DNA from: Neocallimastix lanati (nom. inval.)
Lineage: Eukaryota > Neocallimastigomycota > Neocallimastigomycetes > Neocallimastigales > Neocallimastigaceae
NCBI GenBank assembly: GCA_016946835.1
Contig: JACVTC010000017.1
Coordinates: 300,001-335,000 of the forward strand
DNA length: 35,000 bases
Reading direction: 5' to 3'
Within the stretch, counting starts at the first letter, position 1. The number at the start of each line of letters is the position of its first letter. A model generated the notes under the pieces. The model was given only the letters and a program-made list of their open reading frames with translations. It did not search any database and was not told the origin of the DNA. The translations under genes and the position numbers were made by a program. This document shows positions 12,363 to 23,814 of the stretch, piece by piece.

Positions 12363-13724
12363 TAATTTAATTTTTTTTGTGGAAGGATAAGATAAAACCA
12401 TCGAGTTTATTCTTATTCTAAAGAAGTATAAGATACTTCTTTGATTAGAAAAATCTGAGATATTCAACTTTTTTGTTGGGAAAGAACTGGCTTTTTTTTT
12501 TTATTATTGTTTTTATTATTCTTGTTATTATTTCTTTTGGAGGTAGATTTCAAACCTTTATTAGTCTTAGCACTACCTGGGCTAGAGTTCTTCTTAAAAC
12601 CCCAATTATTCTTTTTTATTGGATTTTGGTCCATTGAGCTGTATATAGACACTTCTCTTTAATCTTTTATGACTTTTTATTTACGAACCTCATTATAGGT
12701 TCAAAGTTATCATCAGAGAAGATAGCGAAAGGAGATATTTTTTTTCTAATGGCTTCTTCTTGCCATTTCTTGGGTATAATATCAAATACTTTTAAGCCTT
12801 TGGCTTAATCAGATTTTTTTTTTCTTTTTTTTTTTAGTATTTTTAGTATTTTAGCGATTTTATTGATTTTAGTTTCGAATATATATCTAAATTATCTTTA
12901 TCTAATTTTAAATTATCCAAAATGTTTTGTGCTTCTTTTAGTGTATATGTTGCAAAACATATTTTTTTTGGAATTGAGTTAATATTTTCGTTAAAAAAGA
13001 TAGTGTTATTCTGCCGGAGCGTAACCCCCCTCATGCTCGCAAGAAGAACAGTTTTAAAGAAAAAAGTTCCTTTGATCAAATGGAAGGCAGGATAAGAAGT
13101 CGGAAGCAAAGATAGTCCTCACTAGGAGGGTGGGATGTACAAAATAGTGAAAATATTTCGTAGAATTGATATACAAAAGTCATCAGCATCCTTCACATTA
13201 CTCGAAAAAGTAAGGTTTTTTTTTTTGTACATTAAAAAAAAAAAAAAAAAAAAAAGTTGAAAAGTAGCCGGGTCGTTAGCATTATTAGAAGTGGAATCAG
13301 AAAAAAAAAATGAGTTTCATAAAGTACTTGGAAAGAAACAAGCTTTATTTTGTTCAGTACTTAATTGTTTATTTTTGTTCGATGGATTCAACAGCAGCCA
13401 TCCCAGCAGTATGTACATTATTATTTAATTCAATATTATGAGCTTGTATCTTGGGGCCTGTAGTAACATCTAGAAAGGAACATAGAGGGTTACCTGTTTC
13501 ATGATCAAATGCTTTCGATAAAGACGTTTCGTATTCACTTCAAACCCCATTTTGAGGGGTTGGTAGGGTAGATTCTTTAGCTTCTATCCATCTCTGCAAG
13601 CTTCTGAAGAAGAATAGTGGAATAAATCTGGAATGATCAATCCCAAAAATGCCTTTTTTAAAAAATCTCAAAAAAATCTTTTTTTTTTTTTATCAAATGA
13701 AATTCTTAAACTTTCCAGACTTTG
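11567..13724 (-). pseudogene. Decayed mobile-element-like block with broken minus-strand frames
   Basis: Base composition is clearly less AT-rich than the surroundings. On the minus strand several protein-like frames are separated by stops, frameshifts and T-tract insertions. In 5'-3' order (falling coordinates) they are: a frame at about 13670-13374 of roughly 90 codons with one internal stop (contains SLSKAFDHETGNPLCSFLDV); SSNVKDADDFCISILRNIF at about 13205-13145; a frame ending at 12843 (ICFATYTLKEAQNILDNLKL); KVFDIIPKKWQEEAIRKKI near 12785-12720; and a Lys/Asn-rich tail at 12652-12464 (GLKSTSKRNNNKNNKNNNKK). The basic low-complexity tail after a helical region resembles a retroelement Gag nucleocapsid end, but no zinc knuckle or reverse-transcriptase motif is visible. 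Further minus-strand fragments occur at 12440-11800. It is flanked by direct repeats. Identity as a retroelement is inference. Confidence 0.5.
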
Positions 13725-13759
13725 ACTATAATTATAAACCATAAATTCCTGACTCTTAG

Positions 13760-14713
13760 TTCGAAAAATTTTCATTTCGGAAAGTTGCGTTTCGCAAAAT
13801 TTTAATAAGTAGATGAATAAATAATAAAATAAATAGATAATAAATTTGTTATAATTTATTAAGAAAATAAAAAAAAAAAATTTAATAATAAATTTATAAT
13901 AATATATAAGTAAATAAATTACAAAAAAGTTATTCTATTATATTTTTATTTACTTCTTACAAAAAAAAAAAAAAAATAAAATAAAATAAAATAACTAATA
14001 ATTTTATAATTATTTTTCTTTTCATAGATTATTGAATTAATAAATAAAAATAATTAATAATTATAATAATAATAATAATATTTAATAATAATAATAATAA
14101 ATAATAATTATTTATTAATTGAAAAAAAAAAATATTTAAATATTAATAAAATGAAATTATTTTAAATAGGATTTTTATATAACTATATATTAAAATAACT
14201 TTTTTTCTTTTTATTAGATTATTTATAAATATCTCTTTCATTAAAAATATTTATTAATATTTATTAAATATAAAAACATTTTTATTTAAGTTTAAAATTT
14301 TATAAAATACTATGCAAGAATTTAAAATGATCATTTAATTATTTAAATATTATTTTTTAATTTTAATAATTATACCTTATGTTATTATTTTTTACAACTT
14401 TTAATTTATTAATATTTATTATAATATATATATTAAATTATTATTAGTTTTATATATATTTTGAAAAATTACAAAATATGCAATAAAATATTATATTTTT
14501 TAATGATTAAATTCTAATGTATATTTATAATTATATATACACATATATATATATAATTTAATTCTATTTATTTATTATAGTTTTATTTATTTATTTTTAT
14601 TTATTTAGTTATTTATTTAAATTATATAAAGTATTTATTTGTTTTATTATTAATTAATTTATTTATTTATTAAAAATTTTGCGAAATGCAACTTCTGAAA
14701 TGAAATTGTCGAA
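13760..14713. mobile_element. MITE-like element with about 47-bp terminal inverted repeats
   Basis: The left end (13760-13807) and right end (14667-14713) are inverted copies of each other. Both read TTCGA.AA...TTTCATTTC.GAA.GTTGC.TTTCGCAAAATTTT..AATAA from the outside inward, with a few substitutions and 1-nt gaps. The interior (about 860 bp) is AT-rich and has no coding frame, so the element would be non-autonomous. Flanks TGACTCTTA and TGCCTCATC could be a very degraded 9-bp target-site duplication (Mutator-like elements make 9-bp ones and have long inverted repeats), but the match is poor. It sits at the left border of direct-repeat copy B. Confidence 0.68.
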
Positions 14714-14720
14714 ATGCCTC

Positions 14721-14914
14721 ATCTATAATAATTTTTAATAGGAATTAAAGTTTATATTTCCATTTTTTATATCAAAAAATTAGCAACCAACCAACCAACC
14801 AAACAAACAAACAAACAAACAAAAAAAAAAAAAATTAAAATTAAAATTAAATATAAAGTCAAAAAATGTCATTAAAAAAAAATATCTCATATTAAATATT
14901 ATATATATATATTG

Positions 14915-14946
<32 letters not shown>

Positions 14947-16562
14947 AATCTAAATATTCTAAACAAAAAAAAAAAAAAAAAAAAAAAAGGAATCAAATAT
15001 GAAACAAAATCATCAACATAACTAAAAAAATTCTAAATTATAAAAAAAAAAAAAAAAATAATAATAATATATAGAGAAAAAAAAAATTTTTTTTTTTATT
15101 TAGAATATCTATTTTTATTATTATTTTTTTATAAAGTTTTGTAAATTGATTATTATAATTTAATTATATATGAATTTTCATTAATTTAAAAATAATAATA
15201 ATAAAATAAATAATAGCAGAATACTAGATAAGAAAAAACAGATTGATTAAAATCAAATAAATAGTAGAATATTAAATAAGAAAAATAGATTGAATAAAAA
15301 ATAAAATATATAGTACATATAATAATAATTTAAATATTAATAAAAATAAAATAAAAAAAGAATAAAATATACAGTTGACATATGAATATAAAACATAGAT
15401 TGAATAAAACAAAAATAAAATAAAATAAATATATTTTTATGGTTAAATTAAATTTTATGTACTTATATATATATATATATAAAATTAATAAACAAAAAAA
15501 AAAAAAAAAAAAGTATGATGAAATTATTAAAAAATATATATATATATTTATATATTATTTCAGTTATGTAATAAAAGTTACAATTAATAAATGAGGTAAT
15601 CCTACTTTTTTAATGTATAATAATAATAATAATAAAAATATAATTATTATTATTATTGTTATTTATTATTATTATTATTATATAACCTAGTTTGTCATTG
15701 TTATATATTAATGTATATATTTATATTTATTAATTATAAATAATATTACTATGGTCAACTTAATCATAGAGACTTATAAAAATTGGTGTCGTTAATTAGT
15801 AATAGAATTATAGAAGTTAATGATATTATTATTTTAGTAATAGCATGATTGTTATATGAAAATTGTTCTAATGATAAAAGTATTAACTTTTTTTTAAAAA
15901 TTATGAAATTAATAATATTATAAGGACTTTTTATTATCACATATGATTGTTTCAATAGGTATAATACAATTCATATTAATTTTTTTTTTTTTTTTTTTTA
16001 AAAAATAAAAATCAAATTCAATAAAGAGATACAGGATTGTGAATTTAATAATACTTTAATTATTTTTATTATATATGAATTATATAGTTATATATTTATT
16101 TATTTTAAATTATTATTATAAAAAATTAAAAAAAAAATTAATAAATAAATAAAAAGTATATTAATAACAGTAATAATAGTTATAGTAGACTTACAAAAAT
16201 ATCAAATATATTTGATTAAAAAATTTTTTTATACTTTATTATAATTTAACAAATTTATTATTATTAATGTACCATAAATACATTTTAAATTATAAAATTA
16301 GTAATAAAAATTAAATTTATTGTAAATTAATTTTTTTTTTTTTTTTTTTTAAATCTTATCACTATTTAATCTATATTTAATCAATTTGCTATTATTATTA
16401 TTATTATTATTTATTATTTATTATTATTATTTATTATTATTTATTATTATTTATTATTATTTATTATTATTATTTATTATTATTATTTATTATTATTATA
16501 TACTATTATTATTATTATTTATTATTATTATTTATTATTATTATATACTATTATATATTATT
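14721..16562. repeat. Large direct repeat, copy B
   Basis: Same orientation and same order of landmarks as 9670-11395, offset about 5.05 kb at the start and 5.26 kb at the end, with different lengths of homopolymers and microsatellites. It ends in a (TTATTATTA)n microsatellite (16388-16560), as copy A does. The two copies bracket the decayed block and the MITE-like element. Confidence 0.75.
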
Positions 16563-16592
16563 TTTTTTTTTTAAAAAAAAGCCCCTATTGAC

Positions 16593-16625
16593 TATCTTTC
16601 CATTAATATATTTAATGGAAAGATA
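16593..16625. other. Perfect 14-bp inverted repeat (hairpin)
   Basis: TATCTTTCCATTAA (16593-16606), a 5-nt loop TATAT, and its exact reverse complement (16612-16625). It lies between the end of direct-repeat copy B and the ankyrin-like pseudogene. It could be a structured 3' end of that former transcript, or a small palindrome without function. Confidence 0.6.
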
Positions 16626-17496
16626 TATATATATATAAAAAACTATTTTTTATTAAAATAATTTAATAAAAATAATTTAATTAATAAAAATAATTTAATT
16701 ATAGTTTTTATAAATTTATTTATAAATTAATAAATTAGAGCGTGTTAATTATATATTGGGATATAAAAAAAAAAAAAATATTGTTATTATTATTTTTTTA
16801 CCATATTATCATTTTTAATTATTCTTAATTAAAAAAAAATACTAGTATATTTAATTAATCTTTTATATAACAATATATATATATATATTCAGAATTTCAT
16901 ATATATATTTTATTAATTAGATACATTTTATAAATGGTATGAATGATATAATTTCTTTCCTTGAACTTCTTTTAATTATATAATTTTATATCAAGTAATG
17001 TGTTACTTTAAAATATCGTATTCTTTCTAAATAAATTATTTAAAAATAACATTGAAAGAAATTCAGTTTCATTTAATTGTACAAATGATTTTAAATTATC
17101 ATACCAATTAATAATAAAAAAAAAAAAATTATAATAATTTTTAATCAGATGATATACTGTTTCATTTGAAGTTCTTACTACTTTAAATATATAATCCTTT
17201 TTTTTTTTTTTCTAATTTAATTTAATATATTGATTACTAATGATAAAAATTATCTTTTATATTATTTAATTACATAATATAACATTCTTTCATATCCAAA
17301 AAATTGAATCATCATCATATGAACAATAATTTCATTATCTTTCTTAATATATCCAAACAGCTTTATATTTTTATTTATTTATTTTTTTTTTTAATTTTTA
17401 TATCTTCATCTTTCAAATTATTATTTATCCTTTACTGATTATAGTAATTAATAATTCAAGAATTATACTCGTGCCAGTATTAAATAATTTTATAAT

Positions 17497-17498
<2 letters not shown>

Positions 17499-17545
<47 letters not shown>
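17499..17545. repeat. T47 homopolymer
   Basis: Uninterrupted T run inside the ankyrin-like pseudogene; such insertions have split its former frame. Confidence 0.9.
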
Positions 17546-17547
<2 letters not shown>

Positions 17548-17570
17548 TGATTGAAAAGCTAAATATACCA

Positions 17571-17605
<35 letters not shown>

Positions 17606-18064
17606 TCAATCTCTTTCTGTTTTAAATATATATATAATTTTTTTTCTGAATCACTATTTAAATATATTTTTTAGGATTATCATTAAAAATATGTATATAA
17701 TATAATCAATATTTTTATAAAAAAAAAATGTTTAAATATTTTATATAATTTATTCATAGACACTTTTATTTTAATTAAAGTACTTTTTTTAAAATATGTA
17801 AATATATTATTAAATAATAATGAATAAAAATAAATTTTCTATAAAAGAAAAAAAAAGTTTATGTACTAATTTGTTTTAAATAAAATTTTTTTTTTTTTGA
17901 ATTGTTAACATCAATATCTTGTTTATATAATATTCTTTATCATAACTATAGATTTCTCTGAGGGCGGATTCATTAATGATTTAAGTTTTGACTGGTAGCA
18001 GCATAATAAAAAGAAATGTTTTACATTATTTATCATAGATACTCTCTCTTTCTCTCTCTCTATA

Positions 18065-18096
18065 TATATATGTTATATCTCCATATAACATATATA
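18065..18096. other. Perfect 14-bp inverted repeat next to a (CT)n tract
   Basis: TATATATGTTATAT (18065-18078), loop CTCC, then the exact reverse complement (18083-18096). A CT-rich microsatellite (18042-18060) lies immediately upstream. Function unknown. Confidence 0.55.
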
Positions 18097-18299
18097 GAGA
18101 AAAAAATTATATAAGGTTAGAGTTTCACCTTCCCATCATTTTTATTATTAATATCTATTTTGATATCAATATCAATCAGATTATTTTTACCATCTTAAGC
18201 TTTTTCAAATCATGAATACTCACTTAATGGAAATATTATTATTATTAAATGAACTATATAATCTCTGGGGATTATGAAAAATCTAATGAAATTATCAAA

Positions 18300-18330
<31 letters not shown>

Positions 18331-18400
18331 AAAGAGATCAATAGTAAACATTCTACATTATCCTATTTAAAAAAAATAAAAGCTCTGAAACACTAAAGAT

Positions 18401-18926
18401 ATTTAATAATTTTTTTTAAAAAAAAAAAAAAAAAAAGTCAATAAAATAAAGAACTATTTATTTTGAAAATAATAATGGGATGATAACATCTAGATTATTT
18501 TGTTACTCTCAATAATTTAAATTCAGTTAAATTACTTATATATATTTAAAAACTATGGAAATAAAATAAAATGAAATAAAATAAAAAAAAAAGGATTCTC
18601 CTTTGAGTGAAAATAAAATATAATTTATATATAATTGCCACTATTAAATAACAATTAAATATTAAAAAAAAAAAAAAAAAAAGATAATAAAAAGAAAAAA
18701 ATATTATATTTTAAAAAAAATAAGTGGGATGATAAACTATTAATATAACTTTGAGACATATTCAACAAAATAATCTATTATACTTTTTCAATAACTCTAC
18801 AAATGTTAATATAACCTTTAATAATGATAGAATAAGAAAAAAATTTTTTTTTTTTTTATTTTATTAGTGTACTTGATTCTTATTAAATTTGATTTTATAT
18901 ATGAATAAATGTTTCAAGTTGTAGAA

Positions 18927-18979
<53 letters not shown>

Positions 18980-19375
18980 TTTCTTATTTTTATTCTTATT
19001 ATTCTTATTATTATTCTTATTCTTATTTATTCTTATTCTTATTATTTATTATTTATTATTATTATTTAATATGATACATAATATAAATATTTATGAATAA
19101 TAATAGTAATAGTTTAAAACAATTTCATATATAGTTTTATATTGTTATGCTTTTTTTTTTTTTTTTTTTTTTTTTTTATATCATTACTTACTCTTTATTC
19201 TTTTTTTTTTTTATATATCTATTTAGACACCCAAAATTATTCTTTAATCTTTTTTTTTTTTTTTTTTAATTATATATATATGCTTTTTACTATAGATTAT
19301 GATTATATTAATGAATTTGTTTATTAATAATGAATAATAATAACATATTAAATAAATAAATAAATAAATAAAGAT

Positions 19376-19408
<33 letters not shown>

Positions 19409-19484
19409 GAACAAATAGAAATTGTTCATTTTCATTTATATAACTTTATAAAGAAATATATGGATTGAGTCAATTGATTTTAAC

Positions 19485-19525
<41 letters not shown>

Positions 19526-19660
19526 CATATACATATTGGAGAAAAACCAATGATATTAATATAATATATTTTAATTAAATTTAATTAAAACTTTAAGATT
19601 TTTTTTTTTTTAATTTCAAAAAATTTTTGATATTTTAAAATATTATAAAAAGATTAAATA
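18401..19660. other. Gene-free microsatellite and homopolymer region
   Basis: Contains (TTA)n with TTCTTA variants at 18931-19070, T33 at 19146-19178, an A29 tract near 19378-19407, T tracts near 19249 and 19493, and (AAAT)n at 19349-19373. The motif GTGGGATGATAA/ATGGGATGATAA occurs twice (18476 and 18724), possibly remnants of repeats from the neighbouring ankyrin-like pseudogene. No gene supported. Confidence 0.65.
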
Positions 19661-19668
19661 TATCTATT

Positions 19669-19812
19669 TATTTAATTTATTTAATTAAAATGATATTATA
19701 TCTTTATATTTAATTTATTTAATTAAAATGATATATATCTTTATATTTAATTTATTTAATTAAAATGATATATATCTTTATATTTAATTTATTTAATTAA
19801 AATGATATATAT
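19669..19812. repeat. Tandem repeat, 37-bp unit x4
   Basis: Units beginning TATTTAATTTATTTAATTAA start at 19707, 19744 and 19781 (exact period 37), preceded by a variant first unit from about 19669. Each contains AAAATGATATATATCTTTA. No coding role is apparent. Confidence 0.85.
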
Positions 19813-21078
19813 ATATTTTTTAATTAAATAAATTTAAATTTTTATTGTGGATAGTTTTTTTTTTTTTTTTTTATTTTTTATCTTTTAATTTTTTATTTTA
19901 CAACAATAATAAATTAAAAAAAAAAATTATTATTATTTAAAATTTTAAAAATAAAAAAAAAATTATTTTTTTCTTATTATCGTATTACAATATTTATTAT
20001 TTTTAAAATGTTTCCCATTTTTATTCTATTATACTAAATAAAAATTAAATAAAAGAAAATAATTAAAATAAATAAAAATTAAATAAAAGAAAATAATTAA
20101 AACTGATTAAATAAAGTATATTTGTTTTATATTTTATAAGATCCGACTTCAATTATTTTTTTATTATACTAATCATTATAGATAATTAGTACATCTATAC
20201 TAAAATTCTAATAAATCATTTATATTTTTTAAATATATTCCTAAATTTATGGGCCATTTAATCACTTTTAATTTAGAGAATTTGTATAAATGAAAATATA
20301 ATATAGTTTTTAAGAAAAATGTTACTAATTAGCCATAATAATTAGATAATAATTATAATAATTAAAATAATTTAAACCAATATTTTTAACTGAATATTTT
20401 AACATTTCTGACACTTAAATAGTTTATACAAGTTTTTCTTAACTTTAATACTTATAAATCATAGAGAATGAAACTTTAAACAATAATAAATTAAGAAATA
20501 TGAAATAAAAATTTTTTTATTTTATAAAATTTTGAATTATTTCAACGAAATTTATTTGTTTAATTTATTTTATTTATTTATATTAAAAAAAATGTATAGC
20601 CATTCTTTTTTTCATTGTATTTTTTCGATTGTTGAAAATTACAATACTAATATATAATAAGCACACTTCATGTTGTGTACAAACTTTAATTTTAATAAAT
20701 TTCAAATTAATATCTATAAAATTAAAATTTTAATTATAACTTTATTTTATAATAAAACAAAAACTTAAAAACAAAAAAGAAAACAAAACAAAACAAAAAA
20801 TATTAAAAAAAAAAATTTAAAATAAAAAAAAGAAAAAAGTTTTTTATATTTTGTAATTTTTTTTTGTGTAAAACTCCTATTATTCTTTTTTTGTTTTGTT
20901 TTTTTTATTAAGTTTATTGAATATATTAAAAAAAAGAAAAAAATAATTAGAAATAAAAAATTTTTTTGTAATTGTTTTCATTTTATCCCATCTCATTATA
21001 CATATTTGACATTTAATATAAAGTAACAAAAATAAAATTTATAGGTTCAACTTAAATTTTAAAATAATAATAATAATG

Positions 21079-21117
<39 letters not shown>

Positions 21118-21384
21118 TTAATAATAAATAAATAATAATATTAATAATAATAATAATAATGACTATAATTTATAAAATATAAACTTTATCAATTAGTTCT
21201 ATAATATTTATTTATGAACAATTTGTGATTTATTAAATATATGTATTACATTATGTACAGTAGAAAAAAATGCCAAGTTGAATTTTATAATTATTTATTA
21301 TATATTATTTAATGGCTATTAATTACTAATTATTATAATATTAATTATAATAATAAAGTTTATATGAGTAAAAATTTTTTAATA

Positions 21385-21416
<32 letters not shown>

Positions 21417-21483
21417 AGAATTGTTAATTTGACTAGTTTTTAATTATATTTTAAATAATTAAAAAATTTACTTTTTTTTTTAG
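19813..21483. other. AT-rich intergenic region
   Basis: Holds a two-copy tandem repeat of period 34 at about 20036-20103 (AATTAAATAAAAGAAAATAA twice), (AAT)n microsatellites at 21064-21163, and A/T-rich filler. I see no gene or RNA gene. Confidence 0.7.
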
Positions 21484-21925
21484 ACTGAGATTAATGAGAG
21501 AGGAGGACAATAAGACCTCCAATATCTCCCTTAAACGTATCATATTCTCATTAGATTTCTTTGCCACACTGTTTTGGCATTGAAGGTGGGTCCTCTCTCA
21601 AAGCAAGGCTAATACGAAAAGATATTCCCTATACACCACTTTATACGATGGGCTTCTTTTCAGTGATCTCTTGTTCCATCATCGAAGGAGGAATAACAAC
21701 ACTAATTCTCTCACAGATTAAGTACTTTCTCTATTAACAATTATATGGTTTAGCAACAGAAATATTTACCATGGCAAGCATACAATTAACTTTATTTATA
21801 GAAAAAAAAAAAAAACCTTGGGAGGATGAAAATTGCCCCATATAAATTAAGGAGATAGTTGCAGTTCAGAAATCATATGTGTGTTAGTCCCGAATACTGA
21901 CCATCCTGATAAAAACTGAAAAAGA
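21484..21925. other. Unidentified island of balanced composition
   Basis: About 440 bp with far more G and C than its surroundings, an abrupt start after a T tract and an end near 21925. Several frames stay open for 25-55 codons but all are interrupted: on the plus strand SLPHCFGIEGGSSLKARLIR near 21560-21620 and onward; on the minus strand GISFRISLALREDPPSMPK near 21635-21580, and DTFKGDIGGLIVLLSH near 21535-21490 in the same frame. Strand and identity cannot be settled. It is probably a relic of a mobile element or transferred gene. It contains no tRNA-like cloverleaf that I can find. Confidence 0.5.
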
Positions 21926-22367
21926 CAATAAAATAGAAAAATTTTTTTTTTTTTTTTACATATATTTATGTATGATTTTGTTGTGTTGTGTTATATGTAA
22001 TTAATTTATTAATTAATTAATTAATTAATTAATTGTAAATTCTATTTATGTGGGAAATTGAAACAAAATAACAAGAAATTATAAAATAATATACTAGATA
22101 TTTATAGAAAAAATTATATGTATTAAAGATAAAATAATTTAAAAGATTAAAATATTATTTATTTATATATACATAAATAATGATAATAATATTAATAATA
22201 AATAATTTTAATTAATTGTATATAAATTTTTTAATTAATATATCATTAATTAGAGTTTATTATTAAATATAAAAAAACAACAAAAATCAAAAATCAAAAA
22301 AAAAAGTTTTGAATTAATATGAAAATAAATAAATAAGAATAACAATAATAAAAATATTTTATTTGAT

Positions 22368-22428
<61 letters not shown>

Positions 22429-23080
22429 CTAGAAAAGAATTTATAGAATTCATAAAACTTAAATATATATGTCTATATTATAACAAAATCTTTTTTTATT
22501 TTTATTTTTTTATTTTATTTTATTTTTATTTTATTTTTATTTTATTTACTTATGTATATCTATATATAAATAAAAAAGAAAAATAATTAAAAATAAATTT
22601 TAATTTAAAAAATTATAATTATATAATTATTATTTATATAATTATTATCAATGATATTAAAGATATAACAAATAATTTCTATTTCTTTCTTTCCTTTTTT
22701 TTTTTTTATATAAAATAAAATTAAATATATATATATATATATATAAAATTTTTTATAAGAAAAGAAAAAAAGTAAAATAAAGAATAAAATAGATTTTTAG
22801 TATTTTCAATTTAATATTATTAATATTTAATATTATATAATTATATAAAGAAATAAAGTATTTATAAATTATAATATTAAGTTGTTTTTTTTAATCATTT
22901 AAAAAAAAAAAAGAAAGAAGAAAATATTGCAATTTAAAGATAAACCAAATAAGGAAACAACATATATATACTATTTTATTTTGAGATAGTAATAAATATA
23001 ATTTAAGTATTATAAGTTTTATATCCATTATAACATATCATTAGCATTGAACAATAATATTAAAATAAAAGAAAAAAAAA
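21926..23080. other. AT-rich region upstream of second RGS gene, with T58 tract
   Basis: Includes (TTAA)n at 21999-22034, T58 at 22371-22428, TTTTA repeats near 22500-22545 and a TA run near 22725-22744. No gene supported. The promoter of the gene starting at 23081 must lie at its end. Confidence 0.7.
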
Positions 23081-23629
23081 ATGAATGAAATAATGACAAT
23101 TGTAAGTAATTTAAAAATAAAATAATAAATTAAAAAAAAAAAAGTATTATTATTAAAAAAAAAAAAAAATATCAAGGGTAATTTTTTGTTTTTTAACAAT
23201 AGTATTGTAAGTAAAGAAGAATTGGAAGCCTATTCTCAGAAAGGATTTCTTAATGAAGAATTTAAGGCAGAAAGATATGCATATATATTTATATTTATTT
23301 TCACTACTATTTTAAACATAGTTTCCTTAATATTGTAAATTTTTTTTTTTTTTATTTGTTAATATTAATTTTTAAATTTATATTATTATTATTTTTATTA
23401 TTATTACTCGTATTATTTATTTCATAAAGATATATTTTCTTATTAATAAAAATCGTATATATTTGTATTATTCAAAAAAAGATTTTACAATTTACGTAAT
23501 TCCTATATTGTTCGTCAAAGAAATTTCGGATTAACATTTGCTGAAGGTATATTCATAGCAATAAACCTTTTTATTACTTTAGTAAGTAAATAATATATAA
23601 TAACTTATTATATAAGTACCCAGGAAAAA

Positions 23630-23672
<43 letters not shown>

Positions 23673-23765
23673 TTGTTTAACATATATATATTTTTTACTA
23701 TTTAAATAATATTTTAATAGTTGCCTCAAATAGTGCCTGTTCCATGTTCATGTATTTATTGACCT

Positions 23766-23814
<49 letters not shown>

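Larger units (their letters stand above)
16900..18400 (-). pseudogene. Heavily decayed ankyrin-type repeat gene (fragments)
   Basis: On the minus strand short protein-like frames follow one another, interrupted by stops, frameshifts and A/T insertions. They are: DNVECLLLIS near 18357-18328; IDIDIKIDINNKNDGK near 18178-18130, which has the spacing of the ankyrin hairpin ('aDiN.kn..G.T'); QSKLKSLMNPPSEKSIVMIKN at about 17997-17935; YKQDIDVNNS at 17926-17898; TGTSIILELLITIISK near 17485-17438; GYIKKDNEIIVHMM near 17350-17310; KVVRTSNETVYHLIKNYY at 17185-17130; and NWYDNLKSFVQLNETEFLSM near 17108-17050. Anaerobic fungi carry many ankyrin-repeat genes (family knowledge). With this much decay in AT-rich DNA the assignment is tentative. 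Confidence 0.4.

Noticed and set aside
12243-12467. Minus-strand frame of 74 codons with a poly-Lys run
   Set aside because: The middle is only a T39/A39 tract. The outer parts may be element debris but do not form a gene by themselves.
18909-19100. Plus-strand poly-Leu frame
   Set aside because: It is the translation of a (TTA)n tract; there is no support as a gene.
23203-23206. Nearer acceptor AATAG for exon 2 of the second RGS gene
   Set aside because: Joined to the phase-0 end of exon 1 it gives a stop codon after three codons. The acceptor at 23176 keeps the frame and gives a sequence alignable with copy 1.
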